A stretch of DNA of 64,000 nt, from the NCBI GenBank assembly GCA_050246635.1, contig JBFWVR010000006.1, forward strand, positions 243,353 through 307,352, read 5' to 3'. A program made the translations under genes and the position numbers. How positions within the stretch are numbered: position 1 is the stretch's first letter; each line of letters starts with the position of its first letter. A model generated the notes under the pieces. The model searched no databases and had not been told where the DNA came from. It saw only the letters and a list, made by a program, of their open reading frames with translations. Source of the DNA: JBFWVR01 sp050246635 (GTDB lineage: Bacteria; Acidobacteriota; Vicinamibacteria; Vicinamibacterales; UBA2999). Of the stretch, positions 7,358 to 14,615 are shown in pieces.

Positions 7358-7954
7358 ATGAAGGCACGAGCCACGAAGGGGCCGAAGCCAGAGAAGGCCG
7401 GCAGCGCGGCGACGGCCCGGTCCTCACCAACGAGCGTCAGTGAGAGCGCAGCGGGCGGTGTGACGGCCGTGCTCGTCGCGCTGCTGGACGAGGCCTTCGA
7501 TCGCAAGTCGTGGCACGGCACGAACCTGCGCGGCGCGTTGCGCGGGCTGGCGCCCGAGACCGCGGCGTGGCGGCCGGGCCGGTCGCGTCACAACATCTGG
7601 GAGCTCGTCGTGCACGCGGCGTACTGGAAGTACGCCGTGCGGCGGCGGCTGACGGGCGAGCCAAAGGGCGGCTTTCCCCTGAAGGGGAGCAACTTCTGGG
7701 TGCGTCCCGAACAAGGCGACGCCGGCGAGTGGAAGCGCGACGTGGCGCTGCTCGTCAGCGAGCACAAGCGGCTCTGCGACGCGGTGCTGGCCCTGCCCGG
7801 CGAGCGGCTCACACGCAAGGTCCCCGGGAGCGCCTTCACGTATGCGGAGCTGATTCGCGGCGCCGCCGCACACGATCTCTACCATGCCGGGCAGATCCAG
7901 TTGCTCAAGCGCATGGCGCAGGACGGGCTGAGCTACGCGAGTGGAATCCCCTGA
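7358..7954 (+). CDS. DinB-like (DfsB) family protein
   Basis: From ATG 7358 the product has 198 residues. The first 35 or so are basic and disordered; the DinB-like four-helix domain starts near the GTG at 7460 (Val-Thr-Ala-Val-Leu-Val-Ala-Leu-Leu-Asp-Glu-Ala). Conserved histidines sit in His-Asn-Ile-Trp-Glu-Leu-Val-Val-His and in the C-terminal Ala-Ala-His-Asp-Leu-Tyr-His-Ala-Gly-Gln motif, which in this superfamily bind a metal. The start is uncertain: ATGs at 7340, 7349 and 7358 all fall inside a CACAGATGG repeat. Possible roles are damage-related or thiol-transferase functions, unproven. Confidence 0.85.
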   Translation: MKARATKGPKPEKAGSAATARSSPTSVSESAAGGVTAVLVALLDEAFDRKSWHGTNLRGALRGLAPETAAWRPGRSRHNIWELVVHAAYWKYAVRRRLTGEPKGGFPLKGSNFWVRPEQGDAGEWKRDVALLVSEHKRLCDAVLALPGERLTRKVPGSAFTYAELIRGAAAHDLYHAGQIQLLKRMAQDGLSYASGIP

Positions 7955-8013
7955 GCCGGCGCCGCGCGCGGCAGCCCGGCATGAGGCCGCGTGTCACACG
8001 GGAGGGTGACAAG

Positions 8014-8156
8014 AGAGCCAGCCGCGACCCTTCGGCTGCGCTCAGGGTCGCCCCGAGCGGTGTCGAGGGGCGAAGCACACGAGGCACACGAAGCACACGA
8101 AGATTACGGCTCTAACAGTTCGAACATCTGTGCATCCCGCGTCATCTGTGCATCTG
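8014..8156. repeat. 143-bp direct repeat, copy 1
   Basis: Nearly identical to 8235-8377, with an offset of 221 bp and a two-base difference in the CACACGAAG tract. It consists of a GACCCTTCGGCTGCGCTCAGGGTC hairpin, a GCCCC...GGGGC hairpin, three nonamers of the CACACGAAG type and two CATCTGTGC nonamers. Confidence 0.9.
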
Positions 8157-8234
8157 CGAGTGGAGAGGCGCCCTGCGGGCGTAGGCCGCCCTGCGGGCGT
8201 AGGGCCGCGCTCCGCGCGTTGGGCGGAGGAGTCA

Positions 8235-8377
8235 AGAGCCAGCCGCGACCCTTCGGCTGCGCTCAGGGTCGCCCCGAGCGGTGTCGAGGGGCGAAGCACA
8301 CGAGGCACACGAAGTGCACGAAGATTACGGCTCTAACAGTTCGAACATCTGTGCATCCCGCGTCATCTGTGCATCTG
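8235..8377. repeat. 143-bp direct repeat, copy 2
   Basis: Second copy of the 8014-8156 repeat in the same orientation. A shorter, diverged copy lacking the CATCTGTGC part is at 12029-12120. Confidence 0.9.
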
Positions 8378-8455
8378 TGTGCGCGTGCTTCACCTTCGTG
8401 ACATCTGTGCTATCTGTGCAATCTGTGGCCTGTGCCATCTGTGGCCTGTGTAATC
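8378..8455. repeat. CATCTGTGS-type nonamer repeats
   Basis: Units such as ACATCTGTGC, TATCTGTGC, AATCTGTGG and CCATCTGTGG follow one another up to 8 bp before the stop codon of the oxygenase gene on the other strand. Confidence 0.7.
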
Positions 8456-8462
8456 CATGGCC

Positions 8463-9164
8463 CTAGCGTGCGTCGTGGAAGATGATGCCGAGCGTGTATC
8501 GCTGCCCGGAGCGCACCCGGCTGACGCCATGCCGCATCTGGGCGCGATAGTAGCCGCGTGCCCCCTTCACGGGGCGCTGCCGTGTCGTGAAGATGACGGC
8601 CTCGCCCTGCTGCGGCACGATGACTTCACCGGCTGACTGGGCGCGCGGGCGCTGCTCGACGAGCAGGAACTCTCCACCGGTGTAGTCCTGCCCCGGCGCA
8701 TTCAGGAAGACGGCGGTCTGAAGCGGGAAGTACACGTCCCCGTAGAGATCCTGGTGGAGGCAGTTGTAGTCGCCTTCGCCATATTTCAGCAGCAGCGGGG
8801 TCGGGCGCGTCTGCTCGTGCCTGGCGCACTCGGCGTGGAGATCGGCGAGACTCGCAGGAAAGCGGGTGGCGTCACCGAGCGCGTCCATCCACGCGTTGGC
8901 GATGGGCGCGAGGCGCGGATACAGGCCCTCCCGCAGTGCCGTCACGAGCGGTGGGAGCGGGTGGGCGAAGTACTTGTACTCCCCCTCGCCGAACCGGTAC
9001 CGCGCCATCTGGACATGGCTCCGGAACCGGCCGTCGTCCGGATAGAGCGCGGTGATCTGGCGACACTCCTCCGGCGTGAGCAGGGCAGGCGTGTGGGCGT
9101 AGCCGCGGTCCCAGAGGCTCCGCTCGAGCGCGGCCCAGTCGAGACGGTCCAGTCGTTCCTGCAT
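8463..9164 (-). CDS. 2OG-Fe(II) oxygenase family protein
   Basis: The 233-residue protein has a double-stranded beta-helix oxygenase core. The iron-binding triad is visible as His137-Gln-Asp139 (in Cys-Leu-His-Gln-Asp-Leu-Tyr-Gly-Asp) and His212, with Arg222 placed to bind 2-oxoglutarate ten residues later. Phe-Leu-Asn-Ala-Pro-Gly and Tyr-Thr-Gly-Gly-Glu-Phe are typical of the COG3826 group. Proteins of this type hydroxylate protein or small-molecule substrates; the substrate here is unknown. The gene stands alone, its 3' end facing repeat DNA. Confidence 0.88.
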   Translation of the reverse strand: MQERLDRLDWAALERSLWDRGYAHTPALLTPEECRQITALYPDDGRFRSHVQMARYRFGEGEYKYFAHPLPPLVTALREGLYPRLAPIANAWMDALGDATRFPASLADLHAECARHEQTRPTPLLLKYGEGDYNCLHQDLYGDVYFPLQTAVFLNAPGQDYTGGEFLLVEQRPRAQSAGEVIVPQQGEAVIFTTRQRPVKGARGYYRAQMRHGVSRVRSGQRYTLGIIFHDAR

Positions 9165-9304
9165 GCCTCCACGATAGCCAACCACCGGTTGCCGCGCGAT
9201 CCGCAGATTGCGCCGAATGGCCGGCCCGGGGAGATGCGGGACGTTCCCGCGTGATGACGGCGCATGGGCTGTGACGCGGATCCGGCAGGCTTGTGGGAAC
9301 GGGT

Positions 9305-10636
9305 TCAGCGACTGGCACGTTCTGGAGCACCTGCGTCTGCGGATTCCATGGTGTGGACGAACAAGAGCGCCACCAGCGGGATGGCAATCGCGTAGATGTA
9401 CTGCGTCCTGGACACGCCGATGCCGAACGGAAACCAGATGCCCGGCACGCCGATCGGGTCGAGCAATTCGCCTCCGAACAGCGCGGCCACGATCGTGACC
9501 ATCGTGACGAGCGGAAGGAGCCGCACGGGCCGCTCGCGCAGGAGGCCCACGGCCAAGGCGGCGAGCAAGGCAACCGAGCCGATCCTGCTGGCGGTGGTCA
9601 CGCCCGCCGATGGCGCCCAGGCGCCAACGAGCGCCAGGATGCCCAGCGCGACCGCCCCCGCATCGATGCTGCGCCAGGGACGTCCACCCCATCGGTTCCA
9701 CGCCATTGTCCAGGCGGTCACCGCCGGTACCCACATCCACGTGGCCAGCCACGAATACGTGCGCAGGTCCATCAGGTCGGTCCACGAGACGATTGCATTG
9801 TTCAGTCTCCGGGCCGCCATGAGTGCGAGCGCCACGCTGGCACAAACCAGGAAGCCCCGGCGGCTGGTGCGGGGCCAGCAGAAGATCGCCAGGCCAATGA
9901 CGGCCAACATGGCGATGGGCTCGATGGCATCGACGATGTAGCCCGCGACGGTGCGTTCCCACTGCGCCCGGTGGAGCGCGTCGGCCACCGGCCGGGGAGC
10001 CAGGATCGGGGCGGTGTGCAGTCCGCCGCCGTCCCCGCCCGGCGTGGCTCTCGCAAGCATGAATGCACGCACGGCCAGCACGCCGCGCGTGCCCGCCGCA
10101 TCGGCGGGAAGCGCGAACTCGAGCGGCCGCGTGCCCACGACCCGCGGGTCGGGTCCGAGACGGCCGGAGCCGCCGAGGAGTTGGCCGTTCCAGTAGATCT
10201 CGTAGCCGTCCTCGACCAGCGTCGGGCCGAGGATGGCCCAGGCTGCGGAGCCGGCCGGCACCGCCACGGCGCGCCGATACCAGGCGTACCCGTGGTGGTC
10301 CGGATGTCCCTGCGCCATCCACCCGGCGACGTAGTCGGGCAGGCCCACGTCTCCGTCATGGCTGCCCGGCGGGGCGGTCATGTCGATCGTCTCCCAGGCG
10401 CTCTCGTCGATTCCAGGGTCTGCCCAGTGTGGATCATCGCCGGTGCGGAATCGCCAGGTGCCATCCAGCAGTGTCGCCTTCGCGCGCAGGGCCGCTGGAT
10501 CGGGGCGGCCGCCGATCGCCAGATCGGCGATCACGAGGCTGGCGATGAGAAGGCTCGAGACGACGATGCCGACGGCCAGCCTGCGTCGTCTCGCACCGGT
10601 CGCGGTTGTGTTCGGAGATGTCGCCGCACTGTTCAT
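9305..10636 (-). CDS. Membrane protein with N-terminal extracytoplasmic domain (7TMR-DISM-like)
   Basis: With ATG at 10636 the protein has 443 residues: one signal-anchor helix (about 18-38), a soluble extracytoplasmic domain (about 40-225) with beta-sandwich features (Asp-Gly-Thr-Trp-Arg-Phe-Arg, Trp-Tyr-Arg-Arg-Ala-Val, Gly-Tyr-Glu-Ile-Tyr-Trp-Asn-Gly), then seven or eight membrane helices. The sandwich resembles the glycoside-hydrolase-2-like sugar-binding fold and DISM sensor domains. No kinase or cyclase domain follows, so it is a receiver without a visible output. It is divergent from the ECF sigma gene with about 109 bp between starts. An upstream start at 10747 would overlap that gene. 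Confidence 0.65.
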   Translation of the reverse strand: MNSAATSPNTTATGARRRRLAVGIVVSSLLIASLVIADLAIGGRPDPAALRAKATLLDGTWRFRTGDDPHWADPGIDESAWETIDMTAPPGSHDGDVGLPDYVAGWMAQGHPDHHGYAWYRRAVAVPAGSAAWAILGPTLVEDGYEIYWNGQLLGGSGRLGPDPRVVGTRPLEFALPADAAGTRGVLAVRAFMLARATPGGDGGGLHTAPILAPRPVADALHRAQWERTVAGYIVDAIEPIAMLAVIGLAIFCWPRTSRRGFLVCASVALALMAARRLNNAIVSWTDLMDLRTYSWLATWMWVPAVTAWTMAWNRWGGRPWRSIDAGAVALGILALVGAWAPSAGVTTASRIGSVALLAALAVGLLRERPVRLLPLVTMVTIVAALFGGELLDPIGVPGIWFPFGIGVSRTQYIYAIAIPLVALLFVHTMESADAGAPERASR

Positions 10637-10745
10637 CACAGGGACACTTGTCTCGAGACCGGCAAAGGTGTCCGCCCGGATCGGCGCGAGCATCGCCGCC
10701 ATTTCCGCCGCAAGTTGCGATAGCCTTGGGCCCTGCCTCAGTGTC

Positions 10746-11321
10746 ATGCGTGACGAGCATCCGGACGACGACGAGCTTCAGCAGCTCATGGCGGCGTACC
10801 AGGCCGGTGAGATTGACCGGTTCGATCGCCTGTACGCCTTGCTCTGTCCCGACCTCCGCCGCTACCTCGCCTCGGCTGGACACGACGGGGCGGCCGTCGA
10901 CGACCTCGTTCAGGACACGTTCATCGAGATCCACCGGTCGCGACGGACCTACCTGCCGGCGTTGCCTGTGCGCCCGTGGGTCTTCGGCATCGCCCGCAAC
11001 GTCCTTCGTCATCATCGGCGGCTGAAGGTCCGCCAGCTTCGAGCCCGGGAGGTGGTGGCAGGGATGAGCCTGGGCCCATGGCAGGAGCGCGCTCATTCGC
11101 TGGGGCCTGCCGAGATCGAGGAGGCGCTGCGTCAGGTGCCGCGCCCGCGGCGGAGGGCCTGGCGGCTGCACCACCAGTTCGGCTTCAGCTTCAAGGAGAT
11201 TGCCGTGTCGCTCGGCATCGCCCCGAACGCGGCGAAGCTCCGCGCCAGTCGTGCCACGAGCATGCTGAGGGACCTGCTCGGTATCCGCGCTCGCGGCGAC
11301 CGGCGGAAGGGGCGGGCATGA
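10746..11321 (+). CDS. RNA polymerase ECF-type sigma factor
   Basis: The 191-residue protein has a sigma region 2 (Val-Asp-Asp-Leu-Val-Gln-Asp-Thr-Phe-Ile-Glu-Ile-His then Pro-Trp-Val-Phe-Gly-Ile-Ala-Arg-Asn) and a C-terminal region 4 helix-turn-helix (Phe-Ser-Phe-Lys-Glu-Ile-Ala-Val-Ser-Leu-Gly-Ile). Region 3 is absent, as in ECF sigmas. ATG 10746 was chosen because the open frame extending upstream is antisense to the neighbouring membrane-protein gene. The stop overlaps the next gene's ATG, typical for a sigma/anti-sigma pair. Confidence 0.9.
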   Translation: MRDEHPDDDELQQLMAAYQAGEIDRFDRLYALLCPDLRRYLASAGHDGAAVDDLVQDTFIEIHRSRRTYLPALPVRPWVFGIARNVLRHHRRLKVRQLRAREVVAGMSLGPWQERAHSLGPAEIEEALRQVPRPRRRAWRLHHQFGFSFKEIAVSLGIAPNAAKLRASRATSMLRDLLGIRARGDRRKGRA

Positions 11322-11992
11322 CGACCGAGGAACGGATCCCGGAGTCGCTGCTGCGGCACATCCGCCGCGATCTGCGGCCGGTCAGGCCCCTGAGCGCACC
11401 CGGGCGGCGCGCGCTGCGCCTGGTCCCGCTGGCCGTGGCGCTCTGTCTCATGGTTCCCGCATGGTGGGGGTGGCGGAGCAACTTCGACGCCCTCGGTCCG
11501 CTGGGAGGCTGGGGACTGTCGGCGGCGCAGTCGCTGCTCGGCCTCGTCGTGGCGGGCCTGGCGCTTCGTGAGGCGGTGCCGGGGCGCCTGCTGCCAGCCG
11601 GCGCCATCGCGGCCGCCAGTGCCGCGGCCGTCCTGATGGTCGTGGCGAACACGATGGCCACGCAGTGGGTGGCGCCGACGACCGTGGCACCAGGTGCGTG
11701 GGGGCGTATCGCGTGGGAGTGTTTCGATATTGCGTGGCTGTCGGGTGTGCCGGCGGTGGGGGTCGTGGTGTGGCTGGCCGGCCGCACCGGCCCGGGACGC
11801 CCTGCCCTCGCCGGGGCCCTGGCGGGACTGGCGGCTGCCCTGATGACCGACGCGGGGACCCGCCTCTTTTGCGCTGTCTCCTCACCTGGCCACGTGCTGG
11901 TGTCGCATGGCGGGGCGATTGCCGCGCTCGTCGCCCTTGGCGCCGCCGTGTCCGTGGTCCTGGATCGAACGCAGGCCGGGAGCGCGCCCTAG
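11318..11992 (+). CDS. NrsF/DUF1109-like membrane anti-sigma factor
   Basis: The 224-residue protein starts at ATG 11318, overlapping the sigma stop (ATGA). A 40-residue N-terminal cytoplasmic segment containing Asp-Leu-Arg-Pro-Val-Arg-Pro-Leu precedes six hydrophobic helices, as in NrsF-type anti-sigma factors. The C-terminal Phe-Cys-Ala-Val-Ser-Ser-Pro-Gly-His-Val-Leu-Val-Ser-His-Gly-Gly segment matches the conserved Cys...Pro-x-His...His-Gly pattern of DUF1109. It probably holds the ECF sigma at the membrane and releases it on an unknown signal. Confidence 0.8.
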   Translation: MTTEERIPESLLRHIRRDLRPVRPLSAPGRRALRLVPLAVALCLMVPAWWGWRSNFDALGPLGGWGLSAAQSLLGLVVAGLALREAVPGRLLPAGAIAAASAAAVLMVVANTMATQWVAPTTVAPGAWGRIAWECFDIAWLSGVPAVGVVVWLAGRTGPGRPALAGALAGLAAALMTDAGTRLFCAVSSPGHVLVSHGGAIAALVALGAAVSVVLDRTQAGSAP

Positions 11993-12028
11993 GAACCGAG
12001 GGGCGGGCCAGTTCACGGCTGATGACGA

Positions 12029-12120
12029 AGAGCCAGCCACGACCCTTCGACTGCGCTCAGGGTCGCCCCGAGCAGTGTCGAGGGGCGAAGCCACGAGGAA
12101 CACGAAGCGCACGAAGGGGA
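12029..12120. repeat. Diverged copy of the 143-bp repeat
   Basis: This copy has the AGCCAGCC lead-in, the GACCCTTCGACTGCGCTCAGGGTC and GCCCC...GGGGC hairpins and CACGAAG units, as at 8014 and 8235, but lacks the CATCTGTGC tail. It lies between the anti-sigma gene and tRNA-Leu; nothing else is seen in the 209-bp spacer. Confidence 0.85.
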
Positions 12121-12201
12121 GGCCTCCAGCGACCTCCGGTGCGCGGCATCGCGCCGGCGCGGCATACCTGCGGTGGGGATTGCGTAGAATTGAGGCCCGA
12201 C

Positions 12202-12285
12202 GCCGGGGTGGCGAAACTGGCAGACGCACGGGACTTAAAATCCCGGGCCCGGAAGGGCGTGTGGGTTCGATCCCCACCCCCGGCA
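12202..12285 (+). tRNA. tRNA-Leu (anticodon UAA)
   Basis: The 84-nt sequence folds as a class II tRNA. The acceptor stem is GCCGGGG/CCCCGGC with discriminator A at 12285. The anticodon stem CGGGA/TCCCG holds the loop CTTAAAA with anticodon TAA. There is a long variable arm (GGGCCCGGAAGGGCGT) and a T stem GTGGG/CCCAC around TTCGATC. No CCA is encoded. The long variable arm and anticodon both fit leucine. Confidence 0.96.
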
Positions 12286-12305
12286 CTCCTGGGACGATGG
12301 AGGAA

Positions 12306-12347
12306 GGCAGAAGTAAGAAGGCAGAAGTAAGAAGGCAGAAGCAAGAA
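12306..12347. repeat. Three copies of a 14-bp tandem repeat
   Basis: GGCAGAAGTAAGAA occurs three times in tandem (the third with AAGCAAGAA) 21 bp after the tRNA gene. It is purine-rich on this strand, unlike the surrounding DNA, and related to the AGTAAGA heptamers at 5019. Confidence 0.85.
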
Positions 12348-12437
12348 CGCAGCAGCAGGGGGCCCGCACGTGCAAGCGCCCGGCGGCGGCACGGGTTCAG
12401 ATCTAGAATTGAGCCGGTCCAGGTGCCCGGAGGCCAG

Positions 12438-14159
12438 ATGAAGAGTCCGTACAAGAAGAGTGCGTTCGTGACCGCGACGGCAATCATGGTGACCGCTCTC
12501 GCCGCGGGAGCCTCGCAACGGGCGTCGCGCTCCCAGGAGGAGGGGACGCCGGCGACGATTCCGCCCGCCATGGTCGAGGCCGCCGGGAAGATCGCCAACG
12601 ACCCGCAGGTGCTGGCCCTGCTCGAGGAACAGCGCACCGATGCCGCCGCCAAGGCCCGGTGGAACAGCTTCCTCGAGCTCGTCCGGATTCCCTCGCCGTC
12701 GCGCTCCGAGCACGTGCGGGCGGCCGAGATTCATCGCCGGCTCGTCAACGACTGGGGGTTCTCGCCGGACGAGGTCATGACCCGCGCCGACGGCGTCATC
12801 CCCGCCACCGACACCAACATCGTCGACGGGTTGCCCGTCTACAACGCGTGTGTGGTGATCAAGGGCTCGTACCGGGACCGTGCGGACGCGCAGAGTTACA
12901 AGGGCCAGTTTCCCAAGGTCCTCGTCGAGGGGCACATCGACGTCGTCAACCCTGAAGAGCTGCCCCCGGCGAGCGATCCCTTCATCCACATGAAGCTGCA
13001 GCCGTTCTCGGAACCCGTCGTCGCGACGCCACAGGATCTGGCCGCGATTCCCGACGAGCTGTCGTTCGACGCGAACGGCCGCGTGATCGAGGACGAGCAG
13101 TACGCCAGGGCCAGCAGGATCTTCGCGGACGAGAAAGCGGCCGAAGCCGGCGGCGGGGTGCGGATCTACGTCCCCGGCTACGGCGACATGATGTCCAGCA
13201 CGTCGAATGCCTTCATCCTGGCGGCCGCGATGAAGAAGCACAAGATCAAGCCGGTCTACGACATCTGGATCTGCGGCACCGCCGGAGAGGAAGGCAAGGG
13301 CAACCTGGCCGGGGTGAAGCAGCTGTACGGCTTCGACCAGAAGGCCGGCACCGGCTCGAATCCCCTGAACTTCGTGGCGAACTTCGGCCTGGAGGGGGGC
13401 GGCATCGTCAACTTCATCGGCAGCTACCGGTTCGAGATGAAGTTCAAGGCGCCGTCACCGCGCCCGGACGGTCCGAGCGCGCCTGAGGCGATGGCGGCGG
13501 CCATCGCGAAGATTGCCGACATCAAGACGGTGAGCGAGCTCCGCGAGGGCGCGCCGCGCACCACCTACACCGTGGGTCGCGCCAGCTGCGAGCCGCCGCC
13601 CGCCCCGGGCATGAGCGTGCCGAGCTGCTCGCTGGAAGTCGACATGCGCTCCACGCGCGCGGAGACGCTCGACGAGATCCGCAACATGATCGAGCCGGAC
13701 TTCCAGGCGGGCGTGTCCGCCGAGAACGCGAGGCATGGACGCCGCGACGGCAGCGGAGAGGCGATCAGCCTCGAGCTGATGTGGTTCGGGTTGCGGCCCG
13801 CCTACGTCGCGGACAACGTCGACACCGTGGCAATCCAGGCGGGCCTGCAGTCGGGCATCGAGCTGGGCGTGCTCGACGCGCCCGTGGTCAGCGACCGGTC
13901 GGGCAGCCTGAACGACAACGTCCCCGCGCACACCGGCGTGCCGACCTACCAGTTCAGCCTGTCATCGAATGCCGCCGGCTCCGGCGGGCACGCGTTCTGG
14001 GAGTGGGGCACGCGAGGCGCTCCGGCCCAGGAAGTCGCCCGCATGCACCGTGTGCTCACGGCCGCGTTGATCGTGGCGGGCTTCCACGCGGCGGATGGCA
14101 CGGTCGTGCCGCCGGCCACCGGCCCGATCGGCAACCGGACGCGCGAAGTCGTTCGATAA
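12438..14159 (+). CDS. Secreted M20 family metallopeptidase
   Basis: ATG 12438 gives 573 residues with a signal peptide (basic start, hydrophobic 10-25) and a mature zinc peptidase. Metal-site segments are Glu-Gly-His166-Ile-Asp168-Val-Val, a Gly-Tyr-Gly-Asp250 segment, Gly-Thr-Ala-Gly-Glu284-Glu285-Gly-Lys-Gly and a late Gly-Gly-His-Ala-Phe-Trp. The lid (dimerisation) domain at about 328-420 has the expected strand pattern, but the Gly-Gly-His-Ser motif that inserts a histidine into the partner's active site is replaced by Ser-Pro-Arg-Pro-Asp-Gly. The protein probably hydrolyses peptides outside the cytoplasm. A separate lid-domain gene follows 15 bp downstream. Confidence 0.9.
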   Translation: MKSPYKKSAFVTATAIMVTALAAGASQRASRSQEEGTPATIPPAMVEAAGKIANDPQVLALLEEQRTDAAAKARWNSFLELVRIPSPSRSEHVRAAEIHRRLVNDWGFSPDEVMTRADGVIPATDTNIVDGLPVYNACVVIKGSYRDRADAQSYKGQFPKVLVEGHIDVVNPEELPPASDPFIHMKLQPFSEPVVATPQDLAAIPDELSFDANGRVIEDEQYARASRIFADEKAAEAGGGVRIYVPGYGDMMSSTSNAFILAAAMKKHKIKPVYDIWICGTAGEEGKGNLAGVKQLYGFDQKAGTGSNPLNFVANFGLEGGGIVNFIGSYRFEMKFKAPSPRPDGPSAPEAMAAAIAKIADIKTVSELREGAPRTTYTVGRASCEPPPAPGMSVPSCSLEVDMRSTRAETLDEIRNMIEPDFQAGVSAENARHGRRDGSGEAISLELMWFGLRPAYVADNVDTVAIQAGLQSGIELGVLDAPVVSDRSGSLNDNVPAHTGVPTYQFSLSSNAAGSGGHAFWEWGTRGAPAQEVARMHRVLTAALIVAGFHAADGTVVPPATGPIGNRTREVVR

Positions 14160-14174
14160 CCAGGAGCCTCGACC

Positions 14175-14606
14175 ATGAAACGTCTCGTTGTCCTCGTCGC
14201 CCTGGCCATCGGCATCGCGGCCACGCCGGCCTTCGCCCAGCAGTCTGGCAACCTGCGGATCGAGTTCCAGGGGCCCGGCGGCCACAGCTCCGGCGCCTAC
14301 GGGCGCGTCAGCGCCCTCCACGCCGCCGCCCGCGCGGTGATCCTGATTCAGAAGGCGCTGCCAGCCGGCAGTTACCAGATCACGAACCTGACCGGTGGGA
14401 ACTCGGTGAACTCGATTGCCTCGGACGGCCTCGTCGAGCTGAAGGTGACCGCCGGGAACGCCGCCGCGTACAAGGAACTCGTGGCGGCCGTCACGAAGGC
14501 CGCCACGGAGGGGGCAGACGCCGAGAACCGGTTCCGCGGCGTGAAGGCGGGGGACCTGACGAGCGGCGCGCCTGCCACGATCCGCGTGCGCGTCACGCCC
14601 TACTGA
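14175..14606 (+). CDS. Free-standing secreted M20 lid (dimerisation) domain
   Basis: The 143-residue product has a clear signal peptide cleaved after Thr-Pro-Ala-Phe-Ala-Gln (about residue 22). The mature part is one M20 dimerisation domain: strand Leu-Arg-Ile-Glu-Phe-Gln-Gly-Pro, then Gly-Gly-His-Ser-Ser-Gly, a helix with His-Ala-Ala-Ala-Arg-Ala-Val, a Thr-Gly-Gly-Asn-Ser-Val-Asn-Ser-Ile turn and a final helix. No catalytic domain is attached. It starts 15 bp after the M20 peptidase with its own CAGGAG site, so both are surely co-expressed. It may complete the peptidase's active site or cap it; that is inference. A fragment of a decayed peptidase is less likely because of the intact signal peptide. 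Confidence 0.82.
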   Translation: MKRLVVLVALAIGIAATPAFAQQSGNLRIEFQGPGGHSSGAYGRVSALHAAARAVILIQKALPAGSYQITNLTGGNSVNSIASDGLVELKVTAGNAAAYKELVAAVTKAATEGADAENRFRGVKAGDLTSGAPATIRVRVTPY

Positions 14607-14615
14607 TCGCGGCGC

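Larger units (their letters stand above)
7955..8462. other. Non-coding spacer with long direct repeats
   Basis: No gene is seen in 508 bp. The spacer holds two near-identical 143-bp direct repeats separated by 78 bp of GC-rich hairpin sequence, followed by CATCTGTG-type nonamers up to about 8455. Confidence 0.8.

Noticed and set aside
9293..10723. A 476-codon open frame on the plus strand
   Set aside because: Antisense to the membrane-protein gene; no domain, and amino-acid composition of a shadow frame.
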